From: Nocardioides conyzicola
Lineage (GTDB): Bacteria; Actinomycetota; Actinomycetes; Propionibacteriales; Nocardioidaceae
DNA: 64,000 nt
Assembly: GCF_039543825.1 (NCBI RefSeq)
Contig: NZ_BAABKM010000002.1
Location: 2,078,133 to 2,142,132 of the forward strand
Direction of reading: 5' to 3'
The translations under genes were made by a program, and so were the position numbers. Positions 26,911 to 35,256 of the stretch are shown here, piece by piece; the first letter of the stretch is position 1; the number at the start of each line of letters is the position of its first letter. The notes under the pieces are model-generated. The model made no database searches. It was given only the letters and a program-made list of their open reading frames with translations, and had not been told where the DNA came from.

Positions 26911-27389
26911 CCGATGACTACCGCGACGACTACGTGGGAACGGCGCTGGCCGGCACCAACCCGATGGTGCTCCGACGCATGCGAGCGGGCTTCGCGGTGA
27001 TCGCGGACGTCCAGCATCTGCCGGGCTACTGCGTGCTGATCACGGACGACCCCGACGCCGACCAGCTGATCGACCTGTCGCCGGCGCAGCAGGTCGTCTT
27101 CCTCGAGGACATGGCGATCCTGGGGCGAACGGTGGCCGCGGTGTGCGCCCGCCGCGACCCCCGGTTTCGCCGGATCAACCTGGAGATCCAGGGCAACACC
27201 GACGCGTTCCTGCACGCGCACGTCACGCCCCGTTACGAGTGGGAGCCGGCCGACATCGTGGGTCGGACCGCCCAGCTCCACCATCTGCAGGGCCTGGTGA
27301 CCGCCGAGCACCGCACCGGGCCACAGCACGACGACCTTCGCGCCGAGCTGCTCGCCGAGCTGGACCGTCAGGTCGACAGCGCCCGCTGA
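26907..27389 (+). CDS. HIT-like (histidine triad) family protein
   Basis: A 160-residue protein. The segment NTDAFLHAHVTPRYEWEP near residues 98-115 resembles the HIT active site HxHxHxx, but the third His is replaced (HAHVTP). The N-terminal half has ADVQHLPGYCVLITDD, like the HIT beta-sheet. HIT enzymes hydrolyse dinucleoside polyphosphates or AMP conjugates. The role in the amino-sugar operon is unknown. The last 22 bp overlap the convergent WYL gene. Confidence 0.65.
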   Translation: MTDDYRDDYVGTALAGTNPMVLRRMRAGFAVIADVQHLPGYCVLITDDPDADQLIDLSPAQQVVFLEDMAILGRTVAAVCARRDPRFRRINLEIQGNTDAFLHAHVTPRYEWEPADIVGRTAQLHHLQGLVTAEHRTGPQHDDLRAELLAELDRQVDSAR

Positions 27390-28294
27390 GACTCACGACC
27401 GGAGGTCGCGGACCCGGCCGCCGCGTCCAACCGCTGCGCCAGCCCGGCGAGCGCCGCGCGCACCTCGTCGCCGACGACGGTGAAGCGGACCGGGATCAGG
27501 GCGAGGTGGCGGGCGTACCAGTCGGGGTCGTCGGTGGTCGCGACCATCCGGGTCCGGCCGTCGGGCAGCGCCTCCAGCCGGGCGAAGCTGCGCGGCACCC
27601 ACCGCTCGACCTGCTCCGGCGGTGCCTCGACGACCACCTCGACGGCGTACCTCCAGCCCTGCGAGAAGTGCTCCTCGACGGTGCGCATCGCGTCCAGGTC
27701 GTCCGGCGGCTCGAACGTCTCCGCCAGCGGCTCCGTCGACTCGACGCGGTCGACCCGCAGCACGCGCTGGGCCTCGCGGCTGCGGGACCAGCAGAGCAGG
27801 TACCACCGGCTGTGCCGCAGCACGACGGCCCACGGCTCGACCTCCATCACCGACGTGCGCCGGCCGGTCCGGTAGGACAGTCGCAGCACCCGTCGGGCCG
27901 AGCACGCGGCCAGCAGCCGCTCGAGGTGCTCGTGCGTGGCCGTGTCACCCGACGACGTCGGGGTGGGTACGGCGACCCGCTCCGGCAGCACGCGCAGGAT
28001 CTTGGCGAGCGCCCCACCGACGACGTCCGCCGGGTCGGCCGCGCCACGGTGCCCCTCGATCGTGGCCATCACCAGGCCGGTCGCCTCGGCCGCCGTGAAC
28101 ATCAGCGGGGGCAGCCGCAGCCCGCGCCCGACCCGGTAGCCGCCGTACGGGCCGCTCACCGACTCGACCGGCAGGTCGGCCTCGCGCAGGATCGCGACGT
28201 ACCGCCGGGCCGCGCGGCCGGTGACGCCGAGCCCGGCGCCGAGCTGGTCGGCCGTGATCCCCGGGCGCGCCTGGATCAGCTCGAGCGCGCGCAA
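27368..28294 (-). CDS. WYL-domain transcriptional regulator (start uncertain)
   Basis: A YafY-type regulator. An N-terminal HTH (ALRALELIQARPGITADQLG and VTGRAARRYVAILREA) is followed by the WYL domain, with the signature SRWYLLCWSRSR and a C-terminal WCX-type region. Homologous-looking residues STSPTAR precede the TTG at 28294, so the true start is upstream, yet no ATG or GTG occurs in frame before the divergent DinB gene. An ATT at 28330 is the only other candidate. Shares its promoter region with the DinB gene. Confidence 0.75.
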   Translation of the reverse strand: MRALELIQARPGITADQLGAGLGVTGRAARRYVAILREADLPVESVSGPYGGYRVGRGLRLPPLMFTAAEATGLVMATIEGHRGAADPADVVGGALAKILRVLPERVAVPTPTSSGDTATHEHLERLLAACSARRVLRLSYRTGRRTSVMEVEPWAVVLRHSRWYLLCWSRSREAQRVLRVDRVESTEPLAETFEPPDDLDAMRTVEEHFSQGWRYAVEVVVEAPPEQVERWVPRSFARLEALPDGRTRMVATTDDPDWYARHLALIPVRFTVVGDEVRAALAGLAQRLDAAAGSATSGRESQRALST

Positions 28295-28331
28295 CGCTCG
28301 GGCGGTCGGGGAAGTAGATCGTCCGGGAATG

Positions 28332-28341
28332 ACCCTAGTGT
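28332..28341. promoter_or_regulatory. Overlapping divergent -10 elements
   Basis: The ten bases ACCCTAGTGT hold TAGTGT on the plus strand (28336-28341), seven bases before the DinB ATG, and TAGGGT on the minus strand (28337-28332) pointing to the WYL gene. The two -10 hexamers share two base pairs, so the promoters should be mutually exclusive. Confidence 0.5.
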
Positions 28342-28348
28342 GCCGTAC

Positions 28349-28900
28349 ATGACGGAGATCAACATCGGACAGGAACCCCCACTCGCCGGCACCGAGGTCG
28401 AGGCCCTGATCGGGTCGCTCGACCGGATGCGCGGCTACCTGCTGTGGAAGTGCGGCGGGCTCGACGCCGCCGGCATCCGCGCCACGCTCGGCCCCTCGAC
28501 GATCACGCTGGGCGGGCTGCTCAAGCACCTCGCGGTGGTCGAGGCGATCACCTTCTCGTTCAAGATGCACGGGCGCGCGCCCTTCGCGCCGTTCGACACC
28601 GCGGACTGGGACGACGAGGGCTGGCACTGGCGGGTCGAGGACGACGACACCCCGGAGTCGCTCGAGGCGCTCTTCCAGGAGTCGGTCGCGAAGGGTCAGG
28701 CGCTGGTCGCCGAGGCGATCGCGGACGGCGGCCTCGGCGGGCTCACGGAGGCGGCCAACGACGAGGGCGAGCACGCCAACGTGCGGCGCATGGTGCTCGA
28801 CATGATCGAGGAGTACGGCCGCCACGTCGGCCACGCCGACCTGATCCGCGAGTCGGTCGACGGGCTGGTGGGCGAGGACCCTCCGGGCGAGCGGCCCTGA
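28349..28900 (+). CDS. DinB/DUF664 family protein
   Basis: A 183-residue four-helix-bundle protein. The metal-ligand positions are visible in LLKHLAVVEA (about residue 57), and in YGRHVGHADLIRE (about 155-167), typical of the DinB/DUF664 group. Some members are mycothiol- or bacillithiol-dependent transferases, most are uncharacterised. The divergent WYL regulator shares the promoter region. A leaderless start at ATG 28349 follows TAGTGT. Confidence 0.82.
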   Translation: MTEINIGQEPPLAGTEVEALIGSLDRMRGYLLWKCGGLDAAGIRATLGPSTITLGGLLKHLAVVEAITFSFKMHGRAPFAPFDTADWDDEGWHWRVEDDDTPESLEALFQESVAKGQALVAEAIADGGLGGLTEAANDEGEHANVRRMVLDMIEEYGRHVGHADLIRESVDGLVGEDPPGERP

Positions 28901-28901
28901 G

Positions 28902-28952
28902 GGGACGTCATACGAATCGAGCCACGGAAGGCCACGATTCGCATGACGTCCC
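28902..28952. terminator. Bidirectional hairpin terminator
   Basis: The 18-base arms 28902-28919 and 28935-28952 (left arm begins GGGACGTCAT, right arm ends ATGACGTCCC) match at 17 of 18 positions around a 15-base loop. It lies 1 bp after the DinB stop and 9 bp before the convergent fasciclin gene stop. There is no clear U-tract, as is usual in actinobacteria. Confidence 0.75.
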
Positions 28953-28961
28953 GGCGATGCG

Positions 28962-29606
28962 TCAGAGGTCGATCGGCAGCAGCACCCGGTTGATCGCGTG
29001 CGCGATCTGCGGGTTGCCCTTGTTGATGTCCGTCGCGATCACGCGCGGGTTCGCCAGGTCGGGATCGGCGTCGACGAGCGTGACCTTCTTGCCCTTCACC
29101 TGGACGGTGATCTTGCCGCCCTGTGCGGTCTTCAGCTTCTTGCCGTCCGCCGCGAGGACCTTCTTCGCGCCGAGGGTCTTGCCGGGGACGACGTGGTAGA
29201 GCAGCACGGTCTCGATCACGTCGATGCCGGCGGCCTTCGCGAGTGCGTTGAACGTCGCCTTCTCGGTCTTCGGCGTCTTGCCGGTGAGCGTCTTCGCGAG
29301 CGCTCGGAAGGCGCGGTCGGTCGGCAGGAACGCCGTGAGCTTGGCCTTCCGCTTGGCGAGCACGCCGACCGGGCTCTTCGGCTTCTCGGCGAGCACGGCG
29401 GTGACCGCCGCGTCCAGGATGTCGAAGTCCCCCCACTTCTTGTCGAAGCGGTGGCCATCGGCGGCGAGCACGTCGGCGAGACTCGTCGTACGCGCTCGTT
29501 CGCTGGTGCCTGACGCCGCCTGGGCGCCGGGTGCGGCGGCCACGGTGCCCGTGGCTGCGAGGACGACGGCGGTGAAGCCGGCGGCAACGGTGTGCTTCCT
29601 GATCAT
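28962..29606 (-). CDS. Secreted fasciclin (FAS1) domain protein
   Basis: A 214-residue protein with a cleavable signal peptide (FTAVVLAATGTVAAAPGAQA). One FAS1 domain follows, with the H1 box TAFLPTDRAFRALA, the YH motif in LLYHVVPGKTLGAKKVL, and the H2-like end IAHAINRVLLP. FAS1 domains mediate adhesion or surface interactions. The lysine content is high. GGAGGG precedes ATG 29606. Confidence 0.87.
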   Translation of the reverse strand: MIRKHTVAAGFTAVVLAATGTVAAAPGAQAASGTSERARTTSLADVLAADGHRFDKKWGDFDILDAAVTAVLAEKPKSPVGVLAKRKAKLTAFLPTDRAFRALAKTLTGKTPKTEKATFNALAKAAGIDVIETVLLYHVVPGKTLGAKKVLAADGKKLKTAQGGKITVQVKGKKVTLVDADPDLANPRVIATDINKGNPQIAHAINRVLLPIDL

Positions 29607-29629
29607 CTGGGTTTCCCTCCCCGAAATCG

Positions 29630-29645
29630 GCGGCCGGACGGCCGC
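29630..29645. terminator. Short GC hairpin after the PucR gene
   Basis: GCGGCCGGACGGCCGC has 7-base complementary arms around two central bases. It lies between the PucR stop (29709) and the fasciclin start on the same strand and could end the PucR transcript. Confidence 0.4.
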
Positions 29646-29708
29646 GCTAGGTGCAGTTGCACCGGTGGTTCGGAGCCGATCCAGGATCGGATGGAGAAAT
29701 CTCGAGAT

Positions 29709-30872
29709 CTATCCGAGAGCGACCGTGAGGGCCAGCACCGTCTCCGGGTCGTCGAGGCGGTCGCCGTACAGCTCGCGCAGCTGGCCCATCCGGTAGCGCA
29801 CGGTCTGGGCGTGCACGAAGAGGTCGGCGGCGACGTCCTCGCGCCGGCCCTGGTGCAGCAGCCACGAGCGCAGGGTGTCGGCCAGCTTCTCGGCCGTGCC
29901 CGGCCGCAGGTCGGCGAGCGGCGCGAGCATCTGGGTGCGCAGGTCCGCGCGTGCGGCCGGGTCGGCGTCGAGGACCAGCGGCACCAGGTGCGCCTCGGTG
30001 TCCAGGTCGAGGCCGGCGGCGCGGGCGCGCAGGGCTCGGTCGTACGACGCGCGCACCTCGAGCCACGGCCGGGGAGGACCGGCCGTGCAGCCGCGGGTGC
30101 CGAGGGTGCGCAGCAGCGCCGTACGCCGGTGGCCGTGCGCGTCCGGCACGAGCAGCAGCACGCTCTCCTCGAGGTCGGGTGCGTCGGTGGCGGCGATCGT
30201 GCCCGGTGAGACGGACGCGAGCACCGGCCGCAGCTGCGACTCCGGCACGATCACCGCGGTCAGCGTCACGGGCTGCTCCCACCCGGCGCGCTCCGCGGCG
30301 GCCTGGACGGTCTCCACCGGGGAGCCGGTGAGCAGGTGGTGGGCAATCCGCTCCAGCCGCCGCTGCCGCACCCGACCGGTCGTCGCGAGCTCGTCGGTGT
30401 GGCCGGCGACGCTGGCCGCGGACAGCTCGTCGATGTAGGCGAAGACCAGCTCCGCGAACGCGACCAGCGTCTCGGCGTCCAGCCCGTTGCGCACCGCCGT
30501 CGTCGACATCTCGCGCCAGGAGACCCGGGCGCCGATCCGGTACGCCGCGAGCAGCGCCTCGGTCGTCCGCCCGCTCCGGGCCTCACCCCGGCCGAGCTGG
30601 TAGGCGCCCTCGACCGCGGGCGCGGCCGGTGTCGAGACGTCGGTGCCGCGCTTGCCGCTGGCCAGCGAGAGGAAGCCGCCGAGCGCGAGCTGCACGGCGT
30701 TGCGGATGGTCTCGCCCATCGGCCCGCTGAACGCGTCGGTGTAGCTGGGGACCTCGTCGATGATGGCCGCGACCACGTGCTCGGCCACGTCGGGCAGCTC
30801 CCCGCGCATCCGCTCCACGGCGAGCGGAGGCAGCCGGATTCCGTGATCTGCGGTACGTCGAGGGGTCACCAT
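29709..30872 (-). CDS. PucR-type helix-turn-helix regulator
   Basis: A 387-residue activator-like protein. A middle GGDEF-like (CdaR) domain covers about residues 170-300. The C-terminal HTH (PucR C-terminal domain) reads EDVAADLFVHAQTVRYRMGQLRELYG. It is divergent from the ferredoxin reductase / desaturase pair, an arrangement seen around actinobacterial DesA3-type genes, so it likely controls them. AAAAAGGA lies just before ATG 30872. The N-terminal part has no recognised domain. Confidence 0.83.
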   Translation of the reverse strand: MVTPRRTADHGIRLPPLAVERMRGELPDVAEHVVAAIIDEVPSYTDAFSGPMGETIRNAVQLALGGFLSLASGKRGTDVSTPAAPAVEGAYQLGRGEARSGRTTEALLAAYRIGARVSWREMSTTAVRNGLDAETLVAFAELVFAYIDELSAASVAGHTDELATTGRVRQRRLERIAHHLLTGSPVETVQAAAERAGWEQPVTLTAVIVPESQLRPVLASVSPGTIAATDAPDLEESVLLLVPDAHGHRRTALLRTLGTRGCTAGPPRPWLEVRASYDRALRARAAGLDLDTEAHLVPLVLDADPAARADLRTQMLAPLADLRPGTAEKLADTLRSWLLHQGRREDVAADLFVHAQTVRYRMGQLRELYGDRLDDPETVLALTVALG

Positions 30873-30964
30873 CGGTCCTTTTTATCATCTGCGAACAACT
30901 GTGACACAGATCTTCACGTGTTGCGGTCATGTTCTTGCGCGCTGTGAGCAGCACACTGGAGTAC

Positions 30965-32080
30965 ATGAGCATCGCCCTCCCCTCCACCACGACGCGGTCC
31001 ACCCGCGGTCGCTCGCTGCGGGACAGCCTGCGCCGGGTCGCGGAGGCCGCGGTCACCCCGCTCGAGCTGAGCGACGTGCTCGACGTCTTCCACCCGCTGC
31101 GCCGCGGCGCGGACCTCCGGGCCAAGATCGTCGAGGTCCGCGCCGAGACCCACCAGTCGGCGACCATCGTGCTGCAGCCAGGCCGCGACTGGTCCGGCCA
31201 CGTGCCCGGCCAGTACGTCCGCGTCGGCGTCGACGTCGACGGGGTCCGCCTCTGGCGCACCTACTCGCTGACGCACGGCCCGCGCGCAGACCGCCGCATC
31301 AGCATCACCGTCAAGGCGATCCCCGACGGCGTCGTCTCCCAGTACCTCGTCCACGGCGCCCGCGCCGGCCAGATGATCCAGCTCGACCAGGCGCAGGGCG
31401 AGTTCGTGCTCCCGCAGCCGATCCCCGGCAAGCTCCTGCTGGTCACCGCCGGCTCCGGCATCACCCCGGTCATCGGCATGCTGCGCAACCTCTTCTCCCG
31501 CGCGGAGCGCCCGAAGACCGACATCGTGCTGCTGCACTCGGCCCTCTCCCGGGCCGAGGTGATCTTCGGCAGCGAGCTGCGGCAGTACGACGCCGCCGGG
31601 TGGCTGCGCCTCGTCGAGCTGCACACCGACACCCACGGCATGCTCGACGTCGACGACCTCGACGAGATCGTGCCCGACCTGGCCGAGCGCACGGCGTACG
31701 CCTGCGGGCCGGCCGGGCTGCTCGACGCGCTCGAGGAGCACTACGTCGGCCGCGAGCTCGTCCTCACCACCGAGCGCTTCCGTCCCGCGACCGTCGTGGC
31801 GGGTGAGGGTGGCACGGTCACCTTCGCCAACGGCACGGTCGTCGAGGCCGACGGCGCCACCCCGATCCTCGACGCGGCGGAGAACGCCGGCGTCCTGATG
31901 CCCAGCGGCTGCCGGATGGGCATCTGCATGGGCTGCGTCGTCCCGATGAGGGAAGGCGCCGTGCGCGACCTGCGCAACGGCGCGCTGACCGTCGCGGTCC
32001 CCGGCGAGACCGGGCCCGGCGGCGTACGCATCCAGACCTGCATCAACGCGGCCGCCGGGCCGTGCCACATCGACCACTAG
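30965..32080 (+). CDS. Ferredoxin reductase with 2Fe-2S domain, desaturase electron donor
   Basis: A 371-residue flavin/iron-sulfur oxidoreductase. The FAD site is RLWRTYSLTHG, the NAD(P) site is LLLVTAGSGITPV and YACGPAGLLDALE. The plant-type 2Fe-2S cysteines are in SGCRMGICMGC (about residues 316-324) and IQTC near the end. It resembles Rv3230c, the electron donor for the mycobacterial stearoyl-CoA desaturase DesA3. The desaturase follows 8 bp downstream, which supports that role. ATG 30965 is chosen; ATG 30929 is possible. Confidence 0.88.
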   Translation: MSIALPSTTTRSTRGRSLRDSLRRVAEAAVTPLELSDVLDVFHPLRRGADLRAKIVEVRAETHQSATIVLQPGRDWSGHVPGQYVRVGVDVDGVRLWRTYSLTHGPRADRRISITVKAIPDGVVSQYLVHGARAGQMIQLDQAQGEFVLPQPIPGKLLLVTAGSGITPVIGMLRNLFSRAERPKTDIVLLHSALSRAEVIFGSELRQYDAAGWLRLVELHTDTHGMLDVDDLDEIVPDLAERTAYACGPAGLLDALEEHYVGRELVLTTERFRPATVVAGEGGTVTFANGTVVEADGATPILDAAENAGVLMPSGCRMGICMGCVVPMREGAVRDLRNGALTVAVPGETGPGGVRIQTCINAAAGPCHIDH

Positions 32081-32088
32081 GAGTGACG

Positions 32089-33324
32089 ATGACCACGATC
32101 ACCAAGAAGCCCGTCAACCCGACCGCCCACCTCACCCCCGAGGACATCGAGACCCTGGGTCTCGAGCTCGACGCGATCCGCCAGGACGTGCTCGACAGCC
32201 GGGGCGAGAAGGACGCGGCGTACATCCGCAACATCGTCACCGTGCAGCGCCGCCTCGAGCTGGCCAGCCGCGCGGTGCTCCTCGGCTCGGCGCTGCCGCC
32301 GCTCTGGGTGCTCGGGACGGTCGGCCTGTCGGTCGCCAAGATCCTCGAGAACATGGAGATCGGCCACAACGTCATGCACGGCCAGTGGGACTGGATGCGC
32401 GACCCGAAGATCCACTCGACCACCTGGGAGTGGGACAACGCGTCGACCGCCGAGGGTTGGAAGCACTCGCACAACGAGATCCACCACACGTACACGAACA
32501 TCGTGGGCAAGGACAACGACCTCGGCTACGGCATCATGCGCGTCGACGAGGACCAGCGCTGGCACCCGATGTACCTCGCCCAGCCGCTGTGGAACTTCAT
32601 CAACGCCTGCTTCTTCGAGTACGGCATCGCGGCGTACGACCTCGAGCTCGGCAAGAACCTGGCCGTCCCGAAGGAGAAGCGCAGCGAGACCTTCAAGGCC
32701 AATGCCCGCAAGACGCTCAAGAAGATCCGCAAGCAGGCCACCAAGGACTACGTCGTCAACCCGGCGCTCGCGATCCCGTTCGGCGGCTTCCTGCCGACGC
32801 TGGCCGCCAACTTCACCGCCAACCTGGTGCGCAACCTCTGGTCGCACTCGGTGATCATGTGCGGTCACTTCCCCGAGGGCGTCGAGACCTTCGAGCGGAA
32901 GTCGATCCCGGAGAACGAGACCCGCGGCGAGTGGTACCTGCGCCAGATGCTCGGCTCCGCCAACATCTCCGGCTCCAAGGCGATGCACCTGATGAGCGGC
33001 AACCTGTCGCACCAGATCGAGCACCACCTCTTCCCCGACCTGCCGTCCAACCGCTACGCCGAGGTCGCGCCGAAGGTGCACGCGCTCTTCGACAAGTACG
33101 GCCTCAACTACCACGAGGCGCCGCTGCCGCAGCAGGTCTACTCGGCCTGGCACAAGGTGGTCCGGCTCTCGCTGCCCAACGGCTGGATGGCGACGACCAC
33201 CGTCAAGAACGCGCCCGAGCAGGCCAAGCTCCTCTGGGCGATGACCACCAAGGGCCCGAAGGTCCGCCGCGCCGCCGCTGCTCGTCTGCAGCAGCAGGCG
33301 CGTCGGATGACGACGGCTGCCTGA
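32089..33324 (+). CDS. Membrane fatty acid (acyl-CoA) desaturase, DesA3-like
   Basis: A 411-residue di-iron desaturase. Three histidine boxes are present: HNVMH (about 92-96), HSHNEIHH (about 125-132) and HQIEHH (about 307-312). Hydrophobic stretches flank them. It introduces a cis double bond into long-chain acyl-CoA, adjusting membrane fluidity, using electrons from the preceding reductase. AGGAG at 32079-32083 overlaps the upstream stop and serves ATG 32089. Confidence 0.92.
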   Translation: MTTITKKPVNPTAHLTPEDIETLGLELDAIRQDVLDSRGEKDAAYIRNIVTVQRRLELASRAVLLGSALPPLWVLGTVGLSVAKILENMEIGHNVMHGQWDWMRDPKIHSTTWEWDNASTAEGWKHSHNEIHHTYTNIVGKDNDLGYGIMRVDEDQRWHPMYLAQPLWNFINACFFEYGIAAYDLELGKNLAVPKEKRSETFKANARKTLKKIRKQATKDYVVNPALAIPFGGFLPTLAANFTANLVRNLWSHSVIMCGHFPEGVETFERKSIPENETRGEWYLRQMLGSANISGSKAMHLMSGNLSHQIEHHLFPDLPSNRYAEVAPKVHALFDKYGLNYHEAPLPQQVYSAWHKVVRLSLPNGWMATTTVKNAPEQAKLLWAMTTKGPKVRRAAAARLQQQARRMTTAA

Positions 33325-33328
33325 CCGC

Positions 33329-33362
33329 TTCAGGGATACCCGGTTAACCGGGTATCCCTGAA
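33329..33362. terminator. Perfect 34-bp palindrome
   Basis: The 17-base arms starting TTCAGGGATACCCGG are perfectly self-complementary about 33345/33346. It lies 4 bp after the desaturase stop and serves as a likely bidirectional terminator facing the convergent aldo-keto reductase. Confidence 0.75.
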
Positions 33363-33393
33363 CTTCTCGGGCATTGCAGTGCCTGAGGAGTTC
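33360..33393. repeat. Second, imperfect 34-bp palindrome abutting the first
   Basis: The bases from GAACTTCTCGGG to GAGGAGTTC pair across their centre (33376/33377) with three G-T wobbles and no other mismatch. It overlaps the end of the perfect palindrome by three bases and could form the hairpin on one RNA strand. Confidence 0.6.
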
Positions 33394-33417
33394 ACGAAGT
33401 GCCCGAGGAGTACGCCG

Positions 33418-34290
33418 TCAGCGACCGATCGCGTCGAGCTCGGCCACGTCCTCGGGCGACAGCACCAGCCCCGCACCGGCGACGTTCTCGCGCAGGTGCG
33501 CGACGGACGAGGTGCCCGGGATGAGCAGGATGTTGGGCGAGCGCTGGAGCAGCCAGGCAAGCGCGACCGCCATCGGCGAGGCGTCAAGCCGCTCGGCCAC
33601 CGCCGAGAGCGCCGAGGACTGCAGCGGCGAGAAGCCGCCGAGCGGGAAGTACGGCACGTACGCGATGCCCTGCTCGGCCAGGGAGTCGACCAGCTCGTCG
33701 TCCGAGCGGCGGGCGAGGTTGTAGAGGTTCTGCACGCAGACGATCGGCGCCATGGCCTGGGCCTCCGCGACCTGCTCGGCGTTGACCGTCGACAGTCCGA
33801 GGTGCCGGATCAGGCCCTCCTGCTGCAGCTCGACCAGCGCGCCGTACGGCTCCGCCAACGAGCCCGGCTCCGGACCCTCCACGGCGCCGAGGCGCAGGTT
33901 GACGACGTCGAGAGTGTCGAGGCCGAGGTTCTCCAGGTTGTCGAGCACGGCCTGGCGCAGCTCGTGCGGCGCCCGCGCGTGCGGCCAGCCACCCTCGGCG
34001 TCACGTCGGGCACCGACCTTGGTCACGATGGTCAGGGAGTCGGCGTAGGGGTGCAGCGCCTCCTTGATGATCCGGTTGGTGACGTGCGGGCCGTAGAAGT
34101 CGCTGGTGTCGATGTGGGTGATGCCCAGCTCGACCGCCGTCCGGAGCACGTCGAGCGCTCCGTCGTGGTCGGCCGGCGGCCCGAAGACGCCGGGACCGGC
34201 GAGCTGCATGGCGCCGTACCCGACGCGGGTGACCGTCAGGTCGCCCATCGTCCAGGTGCCGCCGGGGAGTGAGGTCGTGGAGGTCGTCAT
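33418..34290 (-). CDS. Aldo/keto reductase (YdbC/PdxI-like subgroup)
   Basis: A 290-residue NADPH-dependent oxidoreductase. The catalytic residues Asp and Tyr are in HIDTSDFYGP and the Lys in TIVTKVG. The His of the standard tetrad is replaced (VVNLRLG), as in the pyridoxal-reductase-like subgroup. The cofactor site is IPGTSSVAHLREN. GGTGGAGG precedes ATG 34290. It is divergent from an XRE regulator that may control it. A paralogue lies at 40796-41620. Confidence 0.87.
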   Translation of the reverse strand: MTTSTTSLPGGTWTMGDLTVTRVGYGAMQLAGPGVFGPPADHDGALDVLRTAVELGITHIDTSDFYGPHVTNRIIKEALHPYADSLTIVTKVGARRDAEGGWPHARAPHELRQAVLDNLENLGLDTLDVVNLRLGAVEGPEPGSLAEPYGALVELQQEGLIRHLGLSTVNAEQVAEAQAMAPIVCVQNLYNLARRSDDELVDSLAEQGIAYVPYFPLGGFSPLQSSALSAVAERLDASPMAVALAWLLQRSPNILLIPGTSSVAHLRENVAGAGLVLSPEDVAELDAIGR

Positions 34291-34379
34291 GCCTCCACCT
34301 TGCGTCGCCCCCGCAAGGACACCCAGAGCCCCCGTGATCCTGGGAGTGACAGGGACAGGGACGGTACGACGGGCGCGGC

Positions 34380-34385
34380 TACCGT
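34380..34385 (+). promoter_or_regulatory. -10 element of the XRE regulator gene (leaderless)
   Basis: TACCGT lies seven bases before GTG 34393 without a ribosome site. Confidence 0.5.
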
Positions 34386-34392
34386 GGTCCGG

Positions 34393-35256
34393 GTGAGCGA
34401 CGACAACCGGCTGGGCGACTACCTGCGGGCCCGCCGCGAGCTGGTGTCGCCGGAGAGCGTCGGCATCCCGGCCCACGGCGTACGACGCGTCGCCGGTCTC
34501 CGCCGCGAGGAGGTCGCCATGCTGGCCGGCATCAGCGCGGACTACTACCTGCGGCTCGAGCAGGGCCGCGACCGCAACCCGTCCGTCCAGGTGCTCGAGG
34601 CGCTCGCCCACGTCCTCCAGCTGGACGCGACCGCCACGGACTACCTGCTCCGGCTCGGCGCCCCGAAGCCGCGCAACCGCGCCCGCCGCCCTCGGCCGGA
34701 GACGGTGCCGACCGCGACAGCCCAGCTGTTGACGGTGATCGGGCTCCCGGCGTTCATCGAGGGCCGCTACCTGGACGTGCTCGCGGCCAACCCGCTCGTC
34801 ACCGCCCTGTCGCCCAACGTCCGGGTCGGCGAGAACCGCCTGCGCTCGGTCTTCCTCGACCCCGCCGAGCGCGACCTGCACCCCGACTGGGAGCGGACGG
34901 CCCCCCGGCTGGTCGCCGGCTTCCGCAACCGGATCGGCGACCGCGTCGACGACCCGCGCGTCGTGCAGCTCGTCGGCGAGCTGTCGCTCGGCAGCGAGGA
35001 GTTCCGCCGGGGCTGGGCCCGGCACGACGTGAAGCCGATCGTGAGCCGATCGATCCGGATGAACCACCCGCAGGTCGGCGAGCTCGAGCTGGCCCTGTCC
35101 AAGCTCGCGATCGAGGGCACCGACGGGCAGATGCTGGTCGTCTACCACGCCGTGCCCGGCAGTGAGGCCGCCGACAAGCTCGCGCTGCTGTCGGCGCTGG
35201 TCGTCGACACCGCGTCGGCCGACGAGGTGTCGCGTCAGGACGCTCCGGGCCGGTAG
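34393..35256 (+). CDS. XRE-family regulator with MmyB-like ligand domain
   Basis: A 287-residue DNA-binding protein. The N-terminal helix-turn-helix (about residues 30-85) includes GLRREEVAMLAGISADYYLRLEQ split by a loop, the standard signature of this group. The rest is the MmyB-like ligand-binding domain (LDVLAANPLVTAL onward), which binds fatty-acid-like ligands in structural studies. It is divergent from the aldo-keto reductase. Its end overlaps the convergent gene by 22 bp. Confidence 0.87.
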   Translation: MSDDNRLGDYLRARRELVSPESVGIPAHGVRRVAGLRREEVAMLAGISADYYLRLEQGRDRNPSVQVLEALAHVLQLDATATDYLLRLGAPKPRNRARRPRPETVPTATAQLLTVIGLPAFIEGRYLDVLAANPLVTALSPNVRVGENRLRSVFLDPAERDLHPDWERTAPRLVAGFRNRIGDRVDDPRVVQLVGELSLGSEEFRRGWARHDVKPIVSRSIRMNHPQVGELELALSKLAIEGTDGQMLVVYHAVPGSEAADKLALLSALVVDTASADEVSRQDAPGR

